This document shows, in pieces, positions 27,717 through 36,245 of a stretch of 64,000 nucleotides of DNA (the stretch's first letter is position 1; the number at the start of each line of letters is the position of its first letter). Below the pieces are notes generated by a model. It was not told where the DNA came from. It ran no database searches and was given only the letters and a program-made list of their open reading frames with translations. The stretch is from [Pasteurella] mairii (GTDB taxonomy: Bacteria; Pseudomonadota; Gammaproteobacteria; Enterobacterales; Pasteurellaceae). A program made the translations under genes and the position numbers. The stretch is from assembly GCA_900454475.1 (NCBI GenBank), contig UGSS01000002.1:558001-622000 (forward strand), in the 5' to 3' direction.

Positions 27717-29732
27717 TTATTCCACTATGCTACCTTTTAGCCATTTACGCACCCAATTTCGGTTAGGCGACAGTTGTTGCAGAATATCTTCCCGCAGCGG
27801 TAAGGGTTCGGCATAGATAAGCGAGGCGAGAATTTCGCCCAACAACGGCGCGGAGGTTAATCCGCGTGATCCCAACGCAGCGACGAGATAAAGATTAGGA
27901 AAATAAGCCGCATTTTCAATCGGTTGTTTTCTGCGCCGCAGGTTAAATAGGTTGTGATATTGCAGGCGTTGCTGCGCAAAATCGGATACATTGCCTAGCA
28001 TTGGAATGCGATCGCGGGTCGCACAACGCACGCCGATACGCGCTTGATTGCCGGAGGTGTCCACGTCATTAACCCAATCTACTGATGCCAAATTGTGTTG
28101 AATTTTTTGTTGGTTTTCTTGTTGTTCTTGCGCGCTAAACGTCCGTTCGACATTATCACGCACATGGCTGGCGCCGATGCAATGGGATTGTTTGGCTTGG
28201 TCAACGGGCGTTAAATACCCGTCGTAACACAGGACGGATTTCAATTTTAACAGGTGCGGCGAGGTAGGAATTTGGCTCACTTGACCGCGCACCGGATACA
28301 GCGCCAATTTTTCCGTTTGAGTAAAATCGGTAATTTGATGCCCATTGGCTAGCACGACCACCTCATGCGCCATTTTTTCACCTTGTGCATTGGTTAACAC
28401 CCATTGAGATTGGCGTTCAAGTGCGGTGATTTTTTGTAAAGTTTTGATTTTTACACCGCACTTTTGCAAATAGGCAAAGGTATTTTGCACCAATTGACGC
28501 GGCGCAAGCCATGCGCCTTGTTTGATAAAGCCACCGCCACAAGGCAAGGGCAAACCGACTTTTTCGCTTAATTGGGTGGCATTGAGTGGTTGATACAATT
28601 GTGCTGACCAAGCATAATCGGCAATTTTGGCTAATTTTTTAGCGCTTTTTTCATCATAAGCACATAACCCAACACCACAAAATTCATGTTCAAATTCAAT
28701 TTGTTGCGCAATCAGCCAATGCAATTGTTGCAATCCGTAAGCAAAGGCGTGGATATAAAAACGGATATTGCGATGATCGTCGTCGCTAAGTTGCGGATAA
28801 AATGCCCCTTGTTTATTGCCGGACGCATTGAGCGCTGGCGCTTCATCTTCGCAATAAAGGGTCACATTGGCGCCACGTTGTAACAAGGAAAGTGCGGTGA
28901 ATAATGAGGCAATTCCGCCACCGATAATGGCAATATCGGCGTTCTCCTGTGTCAAATTTGCCGGTTGTGGTAAATACCATGGCGTATTGTCGGGCGTTTC
29001 GTCGGCTTGCGGTTTTATTCCGTGTAAACATTCTCGTTTTTTCGCGAAGCCTGCCCGTTTGTGAACCTCAAATCCGGCAAATTCTAGGTGTTTTCTGACC
29101 GCACTTGCCGCGGTAAAGGTGGCAAAGGTGCCTTGCGGTTTAGTATAGCGAAAGATCAGGTTGAGCAAGTCAGATTGCCACATTTGCGGATTTTTACTCG
29201 GCGCAAAGCCATCTAAAAACCAAGCGTCAATTTTATTTTGCATATAATCGCCCAGCTGTGGCAGGTTGTCGGCAATGTCGCCTAGCCATAAATCCAAGCG
29301 GGTTTCGGCAAAATGAAACGGGTAGCAACCAACGATAAAATCTTGCCAATGGGCTTGTAATTGTTGGCTTAATTTGCCAAATTGCGGGTAAATTTGATGT
29401 GCTTGGCGCAAAATTTCCACCGGTAACGGGTATTTTTCAAAGGAAATAAAAAATAAGCGTTTTAACGGTGATTGCGGAAATTGCGCACGAAATTGGCGAA
29501 AGAGGGTAGTAACCGATAAAAAATTTAGCCCCGTCCCAAAACCGGTTTCCGCAATGGTGAAATGCGCGTGAGGAAAATGGCACCAGCGTTCCCATAATTG
29601 ATTTCCTTGTTGAAAAACATAGGCGCTTTCGGCTAAACCGTCTTGGTTGGAAAAATAAACATCGTCGAATTGTGCAGAGACAGGCGTGTTGTTGTGATTA
29701 AAATATATCTCTGCTTGACTTACGTTGAACAT
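27717..29732 (-). CDS. mnmC: Bifunctional tRNA mnm5s2U34 methyltransferase / FAD-dependent cmnm5s2U34 oxidoreductase
   Basis: Completes the 5-methylaminomethyl-2-thiouridine modification at the wobble base of tRNAs for Lys, Glu and Gln. The N-terminal methyltransferase domain (about 1-245) has [11 protein letters not shown] and [12 protein letters not shown]. The C-terminal oxidoreductase begins near 262 with the FAD motif [15 protein letters not shown]. The 671 aa are full length. Next to divergent fabB, as in E. coli. Four uptake signals fall inside it (28419-28427, 28455-28463, 28890-28898, 29098-29106); two form an inverted pair. Confidence 0.95.
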   Translation of the reverse strand: MFNVSQAEIYFNHNNTPVSAQFDDVYFSNQDGLAESAYVFQQGNQLWERWCHFPHAHFTIAETGFGTGLNFLSVTTLFRQFRAQFPQSPLKRLFFISFEKYPLPVEILRQAHQIYPQFGKLSQQLQAHWQDFIVGCYPFHFAETRLDLWLGDIADNLPQLGDYMQNKIDAWFLDGFAPSKNPQMWQSDLLNLIFRYTKPQGTFATFTAASAVRKHLEFAGFEVHKRAGFAKKRECLHGIKPQADETPDNTPWYLPQPANLTQENADIAIIGGGIASLFTALSLLQRGANVTLYCEDEAPALNASGNKQGAFYPQLSDDDHRNIRFYIHAFAYGLQQLHWLIAQQIEFEHEFCGVGLCAYDEKSAKKLAKIADYAWSAQLYQPLNATQLSEKVGLPLPCGGGFIKQGAWLAPRQLVQNTFAYLQKCGVKIKTLQKITALERQSQWVLTNAQGEKMAHEVVVLANGHQITDFTQTEKLALYPVRGQVSQIPTSPHLLKLKSVLCYDGYLTPVDQAKQSHCIGASHVRDNVERTFSAQEQQENQQKIQHNLASVDWVNDVDTSGNQARIGVRCATRDRIPMLGNVSDFAQQRLQYHNLFNLRRRKQPIENAAYFPNLYLVAALGSRGLTSAPLLGEILASLIYAEPLPLREDILQQLSPNRNWVRKWLKGSIVE

Positions 29733-29767
29733 AATGTCGTTTATCTCTTTGTTGAGTAAATGATTTT

Positions 29768-29776
29768 TGCTATAAT
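29768..29776 (+). promoter_or_regulatory. Extended -10 promoter element for fabB
   Basis: TGCTATAAT is a perfect TATAAT with the upstream TG of an extended -10 promoter, about 110 bp before fabB. A second possible promoter (TTGCAA at 29817) lies nearer the gene. Confidence 0.45.
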
Positions 29777-29793
29777 AGCGAAAATTTTTGTAT

Positions 29794-29804
29794 TGGTCTA
29801 ACCT
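29794..29804. promoter_or_regulatory. FadR-like site before fabB
   Basis: TGGTCTAACCT matches the FadR core TGGTCNGACCA at 9 of 11 positions. FadR activates fabB in E. coli, so the placement makes sense, but the match is imperfect. Confidence 0.4.
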
Positions 29805-29885
29805 TCAAAGAAATACTTGCAATATTTTCAATTCATAGTAAGTTAGCCAACAGTTGTATTGACATTTAACGCAAAGGAATAATTT

Positions 29886-31103
29886 ATGAAAAGAGCTGTG
29901 ATCACCGGTTTCGGTGTTATCTCCAGTATTGGTAATAACAAAGAAGAAGTATTAGCTTCATTAAAAGCGGGAAAATCAGGTATTGAAGTGGTTCCCGCGT
30001 TTGTCGAAGTCGGTATGCGTAGCCATATCGCCGGTACCATCAAATTAACACCGAGCGAATTAATTGATCGCAAAGTGTATCGTTTTATGGGGGATGCGGC
30101 GGCGTATGCGTATCTTTCAATGAAAGAAGCTATTGAAGATGCTGGTTTAACAGAGGATCAAGTTTCCAATGATCGTACTGGATTGGTGATTGGTGCCGGA
30201 ACGGGGTCAGCGCATAATCAGTTGGTGGCTTGTGATGCAGTGCGCGGTCCACGCGGTGTGAAAGCAGTTGGACCTTACGCGGTAACGAAAACTATGGCAT
30301 CCAGTGTTTCTGCTTGTTTGGCAACGCCTTACAAAATTCGTGGCGTTAATTACAGTATGAGCTCCGCTTGTGCAACTTCTGCGCACTGTATCGGACATGC
30401 GCTTGAATTAATTCAATTAGGCAAACAAGATATTGTGTTTGCCGGCGGTGCGGAAGAGTTATCTTGGGAATGTGCCACTGAATTTGATGCTATGGGCGCG
30501 GTTTCTACCAAATATAACGACACGCCAACCAAAGCTTCTCGGGCTTACGATGCCAACCGCGACGGATTTGTGATCGCCGGTGGCGGTGCTGTCGTGGTGG
30601 TGGAAGAATTGGAACATGCCCTTGCGCGCGGTGCGAAAATTTACGCGGAAATTGTCGGTTACGGAGCCACTTCTGATGGTTACGATATGGTGGCGCCAAG
30701 TGGTGAGGGCGCGGAGCGCTGCATGAAACAAGCCTTGGCAACAGTCGATACACCAATTGACTATATCAACGTACATGGAACTTCTACACCGGTGGGCGAT
30801 GTGAAAGAATTAGGCGCCATCAAAAATGTCTTTGGCGACAAGGTACCGGCAATTTCTTCCACGAAATCCATGACCGGTCACTCATTAGGTGCTGCCGGCG
30901 CCCATGAAGCGATTTATACGTTATTAATGTTACAAAACGATTTTATCGCCCCGAGCATTAATATCGAAACCTTGGATGAAGCTGCGGTTGGTATGAATAT
31001 TGTCACCGAAACCAAAGAAAACGCCGGTTTACAAACTGTTATGTCAAACAGCTTCGGCTTTGGCGGCACCAACGCCGCGTTGGTTTTCAGACGTTATAAA
31101 TAA
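29886..31103 (+). CDS. fabB: 3-oxoacyl-[acyl-carrier-protein] synthase I
   Basis: Condensing enzyme for fatty acid chain elongation, needed for unsaturated fatty acids. The catalytic Cys162 is in [12 protein letters not shown], and the two His residues are in [11 protein letters not shown] and [12 protein letters not shown]. At 405 aa it has E. coli FabB length and the ending [24 protein letters not shown] precedes the ATG. It is followed by insertion-sequence debris rather than another gene, with no clear terminator. Confidence 0.97.
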   Translation: MKRAVITGFGVISSIGNNKEEVLASLKAGKSGIEVVPAFVEVGMRSHIAGTIKLTPSELIDRKVYRFMGDAAAYAYLSMKEAIEDAGLTEDQVSNDRTGLVIGAGTGSAHNQLVACDAVRGPRGVKAVGPYAVTKTMASSVSACLATPYKIRGVNYSMSSACATSAHCIGHALELIQLGKQDIVFAGGAEELSWECATEFDAMGAVSTKYNDTPTKASRAYDANRDGFVIAGGGAVVVVEELEHALARGAKIYAEIVGYGATSDGYDMVAPSGEGAERCMKQALATVDTPIDYINVHGTSTPVGDVKELGAIKNVFGDKVPAISSTKSMTGHSLGAAGAHEAIYTLLMLQNDFIAPSINIETLDEAAVGMNIVTETKENAGLQTVMSNSFGFGGTNAALVFRRYK

Positions 31104-31129
31104 TCAGTAACCTCGTCTTTTAAGTATAG

Positions 31130-31139
31130 AAAGTGCGGT
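31130..31139 (+). repeat. DNA uptake signal sequence
   Basis: AAAGTGCGGT followed by TGTTTT, 10 bp before the IS3-like end. Confidence 0.9.
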
Positions 31140-31149
31140 TGTTTTGATC

Positions 31150-31396
31150 TGTACCCCAAAAGTTGGACGAACGATCTAACCAATTAAGGTACAGATTTTT
31201 TATGCCTAAATATAACCAAACATTTAAACAGTAGGTCGTAAATTTCTATCTCGAAAATTACGAAAATCCTCTGTTCGCACTTCTACTTAATTTATCTGAC
31301 AAAACTGTTAGACGTTGGATTGCCCAATTAAGTATTTAGATGTCAATGGGTTAGCGGTTTTTCACGCCAAAAGGGTTTATTCTCGAATTTAAATGC
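31150..31396 (+). pseudogene. IS3-family (IS150-like) insertion sequence remnant: terminal repeat and start of orfA
   Basis: The left end TGTACCCCAAAAGTTGGAC looks like an IS150-group terminal repeat. An orfA-type reading frame starts at 31202 with MPKYNQTFKQ, then a stop codon, then continues in the same frame through VVNFYLENYE and DKTVRRWIAQL. After another stop it resumes one base off with VNGLAVFHAKRVYS. The rest of orfA and all of orfB are missing. It ends where the IS1016-like fragment begins. Confidence 0.7.
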
Positions 31397-31402
31397 TATG
31401 TT

Positions 31403-31919
31403 TTCAATCTAATCTGTTAGACATTTTATTGTCCATTGCAAAGTTCATCCGCAGTAATGACTAAATTCACTCATATCAAGCACATCATAACTACGATAAG
31501 TATTGGTGAAATACTATTGGGCTTCACTTATTCTTGAATAATCTGTAATAATGTTGCAGATTGTGCATTCGGTACAGCAACGGTATAAACCTTGCTATTA
31601 TGTTTGATAGGCCCGAATAATGCGATTTTGCCTACTGCGCCAACCACGTTTACCTTTGCGATCATCACCGAAGTAGCTTTCATTTACTTCAATTTTGCCT
31701 TCAAACATCGCTAAGTGAAGGCTGTTTTGATAGATGAGCTGGTGTAAACGAAAATAGTAGGCAGCGCTCGTTTTTTTACATTGATCAACTTTGCGACTAT
31801 TCTTGCTGAATGCCAGCAATAAACAACTCAATGAGTTTATTTTGTTTATGTTGACTTAGACAACTTTTTTCATTGGGATGTTTTAACCAAATGAAGTTTT
31901 TAGTCGTTATCTAGAGCCG
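31403..31919 (-). pseudogene. IS1595-family (IS1016-like) transposase remnant
   Basis: On the minus strand an ATG at 31873 begins a broken transposase. Recognisable pieces in different frames are SQHKQNKLIELFIAGI, AAYYF, LIYQN, then a longer piece with MFEGKIEVNESYFGDDRKGKRG, VYTVAVPNAQSATLL and YRSYDVLDMSEFSH. These line up in order with IS1016 transposases. Several frameshifts and stops are present, and the sequence is cut off after IEN. The right end (near TCTAGAGCC) touches the fur stop codon. Not functional. Confidence 0.75.
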
Positions 31920-31923
31920 CCCT

Positions 31924-32361
31924 TTATTTTTTATGTTCATCGCAGTTTTTGAGATCACTGCATTTCCCGTATAAATATAGGCTATGGGTTTTGAGTTTAA
32001 TCCCATGTTCGGCGCTGATTTCGCGTTGGCGTTTTTCGATAATTTCATCATTAAATTCAAACACTTTTCCACAATCAATACAGATAATATGATCATGGTG
32101 TTCTGCCGGAGCGAGTTCAAAGACGGATTTATTGCCCTCAAAATTATGACGAATTAAGATGTTGGCTTCATCAAGTTGATTGAGAACACGATATACTGTT
32201 GCCAGACCAATATCTTCGCCGCGTTCAAGCAACATCTTATAAATATCTTCTGCAGAAAAATGCTGAACTTGATTTTCTTGCATCAACGCCAAAATTGTTA
32301 AGCGAGGTTCTGTAATTTTGAGTCCTGCTTTTTTCAGTAATTTGATATTTTCTTCAGACAT
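31924..32361 (-). CDS. fur: Ferric uptake regulator
   Basis: Fe2+-dependent repressor of iron acquisition genes. The winged helix spans about 1-80 (LKITEPRLTILALM, ATVYRVLNQLDEA). The metal sites include HHDHIICIDCGKV (His and CxxC) and the C-terminal CSDLKNC. It has 145 aa, the usual size. It is downstream of fldA and ybfE as in E. coli. The stop codon is only a few bases from the IS1016-like remnant, so the original terminator may have been lost. Confidence 0.97.
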   Translation of the reverse strand: MSEENIKLLKKAGLKITEPRLTILALMQENQVQHFSAEDIYKMLLERGEDIGLATVYRVLNQLDEANILIRHNFEGNKSVFELAPAEHHDHIICIDCGKVFEFNDEIIEKRQREISAEHGIKLKTHSLYLYGKCSDLKNCDEHKK

Positions 32362-32382
32362 AATTGCCCCTTGTGTTTGAAT

Positions 32383-32907
32383 TTAAGCTAACTCTGCCAA
32401 GCACATTTCATCGTAAACTTGTTTTACCCATTTTTCTACGCGTGCGGCAGTCAACTCCGGCTGGCGATCTTCGTCGATACATAAACCAACGAAAGTATCA
32501 TCGTCAATTAATGCTTGCGAAGATTCAAAATGGTAGCCTTCTGTTGGCCAATTTCCCACAATAATCGCACCGTGTGGCTCAATAATATTGCGCACCGTTC
32601 CCATCGCGTCACAGAAATATTCTGCGTAATCTTCTTGGTCTCCACAACCAAAAATTGCCACTAATTTATCAGTAAAATCAATTTCTTCCAAAGTTGGGAA
32701 AAAATCGTCCCAGTCACATTGGGCTTCACCATAATACCACGTTGGAATGCCGATCATTAAAAAATCATAGGCTTCGATATCTTCTTTGGTGCTTTTCGCA
32801 ATATCACGAATATCAACAAGGTCGGAACCTAATTGTTTTTGAATCATTTTGGCAATGTTTTCTGTATTGCCTGTGTCACTCCCGTAAAATATACCAACAA
32901 TAGCCAT
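32383..32907 (-). CDS. fldA: Flavodoxin I
   Basis: Small FMN electron carrier that can stand in for ferredoxin. The phosphate-binding loop GSDTGNTENIA is at residues 9-19 and the FMN-stacking segments are PTWYYGE and GCGDQEDYAEYF. At 174 aa it is a long-chain flavodoxin. It sits between ybfE (10 bp) and fur (21 bp), a conserved arrangement linked to iron regulation. Confidence 0.96.
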   Translation of the reverse strand: MAIVGIFYGSDTGNTENIAKMIQKQLGSDLVDIRDIAKSTKEDIEAYDFLMIGIPTWYYGEAQCDWDDFFPTLEEIDFTDKLVAIFGCGDQEDYAEYFCDAMGTVRNIIEPHGAIIVGNWPTEGYHFESSQALIDDDTFVGLCIDEDRQPELTAARVEKWVKQVYDEMCLAELA

Positions 32908-32917
32908 GCGTTATTTC

Positions 32918-33202
32918 CTATTTTCTTTCTTGTGCCGAAAAATAATGTTGTAAGATATTTTCAATTAATTCTGCGCGACTGGTACCTTGTTTTGACGCTT
33001 GCGTCTCTAGTTTTTGTACCAATTCCAAATGCAGTTTTAATTCAATCCGTTTCAACCCGCTTGATTTATCGCGGCGCAGTTGATTTCGCTTGTTAACTCG
33101 AATTTGTTGCTCTCGGGTCAGTGGGCTGGTTTTGGGACGACCCACCTTAGGAGTATTTGCAAACAGATCCAACGTTATGCAATCTGCATCCTGTTTTGCC
33201 AT
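32918..33202 (-). CDS. ybfE: YbfE-family small DNA-binding-like protein
   Basis: Short protein of the LexA-regulated YbfE family. The 94 aa have an N-terminal Lys/Arg-rich segment (GRPKTSPLTREQQ) and a C-terminal ribbon-helix-helix-like part (RIELKLHLELVQKLE, TSRAELIENIL). I choose the ATG at 33202; a TTG two codons earlier is possible. AAGTGAG upstream can serve as ribosome site and lies inside a short palindrome (AACTCA-AG-TGAGTT). No LexA box (CTGT-N8-ACAG) is evident here. Function unknown. Confidence 0.85.
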   Translation of the reverse strand: MAKQDADCITLDLFANTPKVGRPKTSPLTREQQIRVNKRNQLRRDKSSGLKRIELKLHLELVQKLETQASKQGTSRAELIENILQHYFSAQERK

Positions 33203-33241
33203 TTTCAACTCACTTGAGTTTATTTTAACGTTGAGCTAATT

Positions 33242-33253
33242 GAGAATGATAAG
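33242..33253. promoter_or_regulatory. Partial Fur-box-like sequence upstream of ybfE-fldA-fur
   Basis: GAGAAT-GATAAG matches two consecutive GATAAT hexamers of the Fur box at 5/6 each; the third unit is poor. Plausible for autoregulation of fur but weak. Confidence 0.3.
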
Positions 33254-33275
33254 CCACAACTCCTTTTTGTGGCGA

Positions 33276-33304
33276 ACTATAGCATAATTCCGACACAATT
33301 TAAA
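33276..33304 (-). promoter_or_regulatory. Predicted promoter of ybfE-fldA-fur
   Basis: On the minus strand TTTAAA and TATAGT are separated by 17 bp. A GCCACAA/TTGTGGC inverted repeat (33253-33273) lies at the predicted start point. Confidence 0.45.
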
Positions 33305-33324
33305 CCCTATTAATTGGGTAAGAA

Positions 33325-34107
33325 TTAGGCGAGAAAACGCGTAATGGCTTTGATCACCAATTCCGGCTTATCGGCGTGGATCCAATGCCCGCTGCTATTG
33401 ATAGTAAATGAAGTGGCTTTGGGAAATTGCGCCAAAATGGTTTGCGTATATTCCGGTAAAATATAATCAGACAAGCCCCCCTTGATAAACAGCGTTGGTT
33501 TGTCAAAAAAACAAGGTGACCAATCCATCAGGTGCATATAATTGGCTTTAAGTGCGGTCAAATTAAAACGAAATCGTTGTGGCGTTTCGGCGGCAAAGGA
33601 TTTGAGCATAAATTGCAGCACACTTTCTTCGCGAATATGTTGCGCTAAAATTGGTTTTGCCTCTTGGCGCGTATTTACTTGCGCTTCTTTCACTGCAAAC
33701 AAGCCATTAAACACGCTATCATGTCCGTGATTACCGTAATTCACCGGTGCAATGTCAATTACCACTAATTTTTCTACCAAATCCGGACGCAATGAAGCAG
33801 CACGCATCGCGGTTTTTCCACCCATGGAATGCCCAATTAAAATGACTTTTGCTAATTGCAAATGTGTAATGACTTGCAACACATCTTGCGCCATCAGCTC
33901 ATAATTCATTTCATCGGTATGAAAACTATGACCGTGATTACGTAAATCAAGGCGCAAAATTGAATATTGCTCTGAAAATGCACGCGCAATAATACCCAGA
34001 TTGTTCATATCGCCAAATAAACCATGGATAAAAACCAATGTTGGCTTAGTATTGTCTTGTTTTAATTGGTGAAATTGAAAATTAAGTAAATTTTGTTGTA
34101 ACATCAT
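33325..34107 (-). CDS. ybfF: Alpha/beta-hydrolase esterase, YbfF family
   Basis: Cytosolic esterase acting on short acyl or acyl-CoA substrates in E. coli. The oxyanion-hole motif is FIHGLFGDMNNLG, the nucleophile Ser is in GHSMGGKTAM, and the His is in GHWIHADKP. I start at MMLQQNLLNF (34107), giving about 260 aa. The frame runs 20 codons further, but that part is not family sequence. Divergent from seqA by 77 bp, as in E. coli. Confidence 0.9.
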   Translation of the reverse strand: MMLQQNLLNFQFHQLKQDNTKPTLVFIHGLFGDMNNLGIIARAFSEQYSILRLDLRNHGHSFHTDEMNYELMAQDVLQVITHLQLAKVILIGHSMGGKTAMRAASLRPDLVEKLVVIDIAPVNYGNHGHDSVFNGLFAVKEAQVNTRQEAKPILAQHIREESVLQFMLKSFAAETPQRFRFNLTALKANYMHLMDWSPCFFDKPTLFIKGGLSDYILPEYTQTILAQFPKATSFTINSSGHWIHADKPELVIKAITRFLA

Positions 34108-34184
34108 TTTTGCATAGAGAATTTGTGCATAAATCGTTATAATGTTGCAAAATTCCAAAGAGATCAAGTAAGTGGAGAGAAAAA

Positions 34185-34826
34185 ATGAAAATTATTGAAG
34201 TGGATGAAGAGCTTTATCAATATATTGCCAGCCAAACGCAATCTATTGGCGAAAGTGCCTCTGATATTTTAAGACGTTTGCTCCATTTTTCGTCCAAAAG
34301 CGCGGTCAAAATTGACGACAAATTGATAGAAGTGGAAACGCCAGTGGAATTAACGCCAATTGAGCCGGCGATCATTCCTCATTCCGCCAGCAATGAAAAA
34401 GCGGCGGCGCCGGAAATTGTACCGGTGGCGATTAAACCGGTGAAAAAACAATCTGATGAGTCGATTCAGAAAATTGTTGATCGTGTGCGTCAAGTGATCC
34501 GTTCTGAAGATTTTCAGCAAGAAACAAAAGCAGTTGTGCGTTTTTTATCCATTTTGACTGCGTTGTATCGTACCAATCCGGAAAGTTTTGCACAAGCGAC
34601 AGAATCGCTTCAAGGGCGGACGCGGGTTTACTTTGCGCGTGATGAAGGGACATTATTAATGGCAGGTAACCACACCAAACCAAAACAAATTCCGGATACG
34701 CCATATTGGGTGATCACCAACACCAACAGCGCGCGCAAAATGTTGATGTTGGAAGGTGCGATGCAATCCATGCATTTACCGGATGCGTTAATTGAAGAAA
34801 TTCGACGCTATTTTATTGCAAATTAG
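34185..34826 (+). CDS. seqA: Negative modulator of replication initiation
   Basis: Binds hemimethylated GATC sites, holding oriC from re-initiation and organising new DNA. The N-terminal oligomerisation segment (MKIIEVDEELYQYIASQ) and SIGESASDILRRLL are typical. The DNA-binding domain in the C-terminal half shows LSILTALYRTNPESF, FARDEGTLL and WVITNTNSARK. The linker of about 70 residues is longer than in E. coli, giving 213 aa. GGAGAG precedes the ATG; menE follows in 8 bp. Confidence 0.96.
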   Translation: MKIIEVDEELYQYIASQTQSIGESASDILRRLLHFSSKSAVKIDDKLIEVETPVELTPIEPAIIPHSASNEKAAAPEIVPVAIKPVKKQSDESIQKIVDRVRQVIRSEDFQQETKAVVRFLSILTALYRTNPESFAQATESLQGRTRVYFARDEGTLLMAGNHTKPKQIPDTPYWVITNTNSARKMLMLEGAMQSMHLPDALIEEIRRYFIAN

Positions 34827-34834
34827 ATCTCACT

Positions 34835-36244
34835 ATGTTTCTTTGGCAACAATACGCGAGCTCTCCAACCTTGCAGCATAAAATTGCCTTGCGTGATGAG
34901 CAAGGCAATGTCTTTACTTGGCAACAAATCGCCGATCATATTAATCAACTTGCTTTTTCGCTCCAACAACAAGGCGTTTCTTCGCAGTCAGGCGTTGCGC
35001 TGTACTGTAAAAATAATTTACCCGCCTTGCTGTTGTATTTAGCTACCATCCAACTGGGCGCACGAGTGATGGGCGTAAATCCTGCCTTTCCAGTGGAGAA
35101 AATGCAGCAATTATGCCAACGCTATCAAATTCAATTTTATTATGCGCCGCAATTTGACAATCAAGGAGATAACACTTCACAAAAATTGACCGCACTTTCC
35201 GTGGATTTCGGCGATAAACCCGTTTCGGCGGATCTTTTTGCCACTTGGGATCAAACGCGACCTGCCACCATGACGCTTACCTCCGGTTCTACGGGGACGC
35301 CGAAAGCGGTGGTGCATTCGGTTCAGGCGCATTTGGATAATGCGCGTGGTGTGTGTCAATTAATGCAGTTTTCGGCGGAAAATGCTTGGTTACTTTCTCT
35401 CCCGTTATATCATGTTTCTGGTCAAGGTATTGTGTGGCGCTGGTTAACCGCTGGCGCACAGTTGCATTTGCCACAAAGTGATTTTTATTATTCAGTTACG
35501 CAAGCCTCGCATATTTCTTTAGTGCCGACCCAATTGCAGCGTTTTTTGCATTATTTGCAAGCACAGCAAATTAACCAGTTTAAAACGCAGCATATTTTGT
35601 TAGGCGGAACTAACATTCCCCTTAATTTGACACAAGCCTTGATTCCATTGAGGATCAAAAGTTATTCCGGTTATGGGATGACGGAAATGGCATCCACTGC
35701 CTTTGCCAAAGCCAGTGATTTACGCCAAGGCGTCGGGCAACCGTTATTAGGGCGAGAGTGGAAAATTGTTAATGATGAAATTTGGTTGCGTGGTGCGGGA
35801 TTGGCGCTAGGCTATTGGCAGCAAGGCGAAGTGGTATCTTTGCTAAATGAACAAGGTTGGTTTGCCACCAAAGATAAAGGCTGTTGGCAAGACAATGAAT
35901 TGTTGGTATTGGGTCGGATGGATAATATGTTTATTTCCGGCGGCGAAAATATCCAGCCGGAAGAAGTTGAACAAGTGATTTTAGCTCATGAGAATATCGA
36001 ACAGGCTTTTGTTTTGCCGATGGATGATGCCGAATTTGGGCAACGTCCGGTAGCAATGGTAAAATTTAAGGAGAATTTCTCGCAAAGTGCGGTCAAAAAT
36101 TTAACAGATTGGTTATCTGGTCGACTAGAGCGCTTTAAACAGCCGGTGAAATATTTTCCATTGAATGTTGAAAATAGTCAGCAAGGAATTAAAATTTCCC
36201 GTCATTTATTAAAAAATGAATTACATAAATTATTAGGAAAGTAA
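34835..36244 (+). CDS. menE: 2-succinylbenzoate-CoA ligase
   Basis: AMP-forming ligase in menaquinone synthesis, making o-succinylbenzoyl-CoA. The AMP-binding motif is TLTSGSTGTPKAVVHS, with SGYGMTEMAS and the hinge motif GRMDNMFISGGENIQPEE. The 469 aa are normal. Menaquinone is the electron donor for the fumarate reductase encoded elsewhere in the window. The gene is separate from other men genes here and tightly follows seqA; mscK starts one base after its stop. Two uptake signals are in the coding region. Confidence 0.94.
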   Translation: MFLWQQYASSPTLQHKIALRDEQGNVFTWQQIADHINQLAFSLQQQGVSSQSGVALYCKNNLPALLLYLATIQLGARVMGVNPAFPVEKMQQLCQRYQIQFYYAPQFDNQGDNTSQKLTALSVDFGDKPVSADLFATWDQTRPATMTLTSGSTGTPKAVVHSVQAHLDNARGVCQLMQFSAENAWLLSLPLYHVSGQGIVWRWLTAGAQLHLPQSDFYYSVTQASHISLVPTQLQRFLHYLQAQQINQFKTQHILLGGTNIPLNLTQALIPLRIKSYSGYGMTEMASTAFAKASDLRQGVGQPLLGREWKIVNDEIWLRGAGLALGYWQQGEVVSLLNEQGWFATKDKGCWQDNELLVLGRMDNMFISGGENIQPEEVEQVILAHENIEQAFVLPMDDAEFGQRPVAMVKFKENFSQSAVKNLTDWLSGRLERFKQPVKYFPLNVENSQQGIKISRHLLKNELHKLLGK

Positions 36245-36245
36245 G

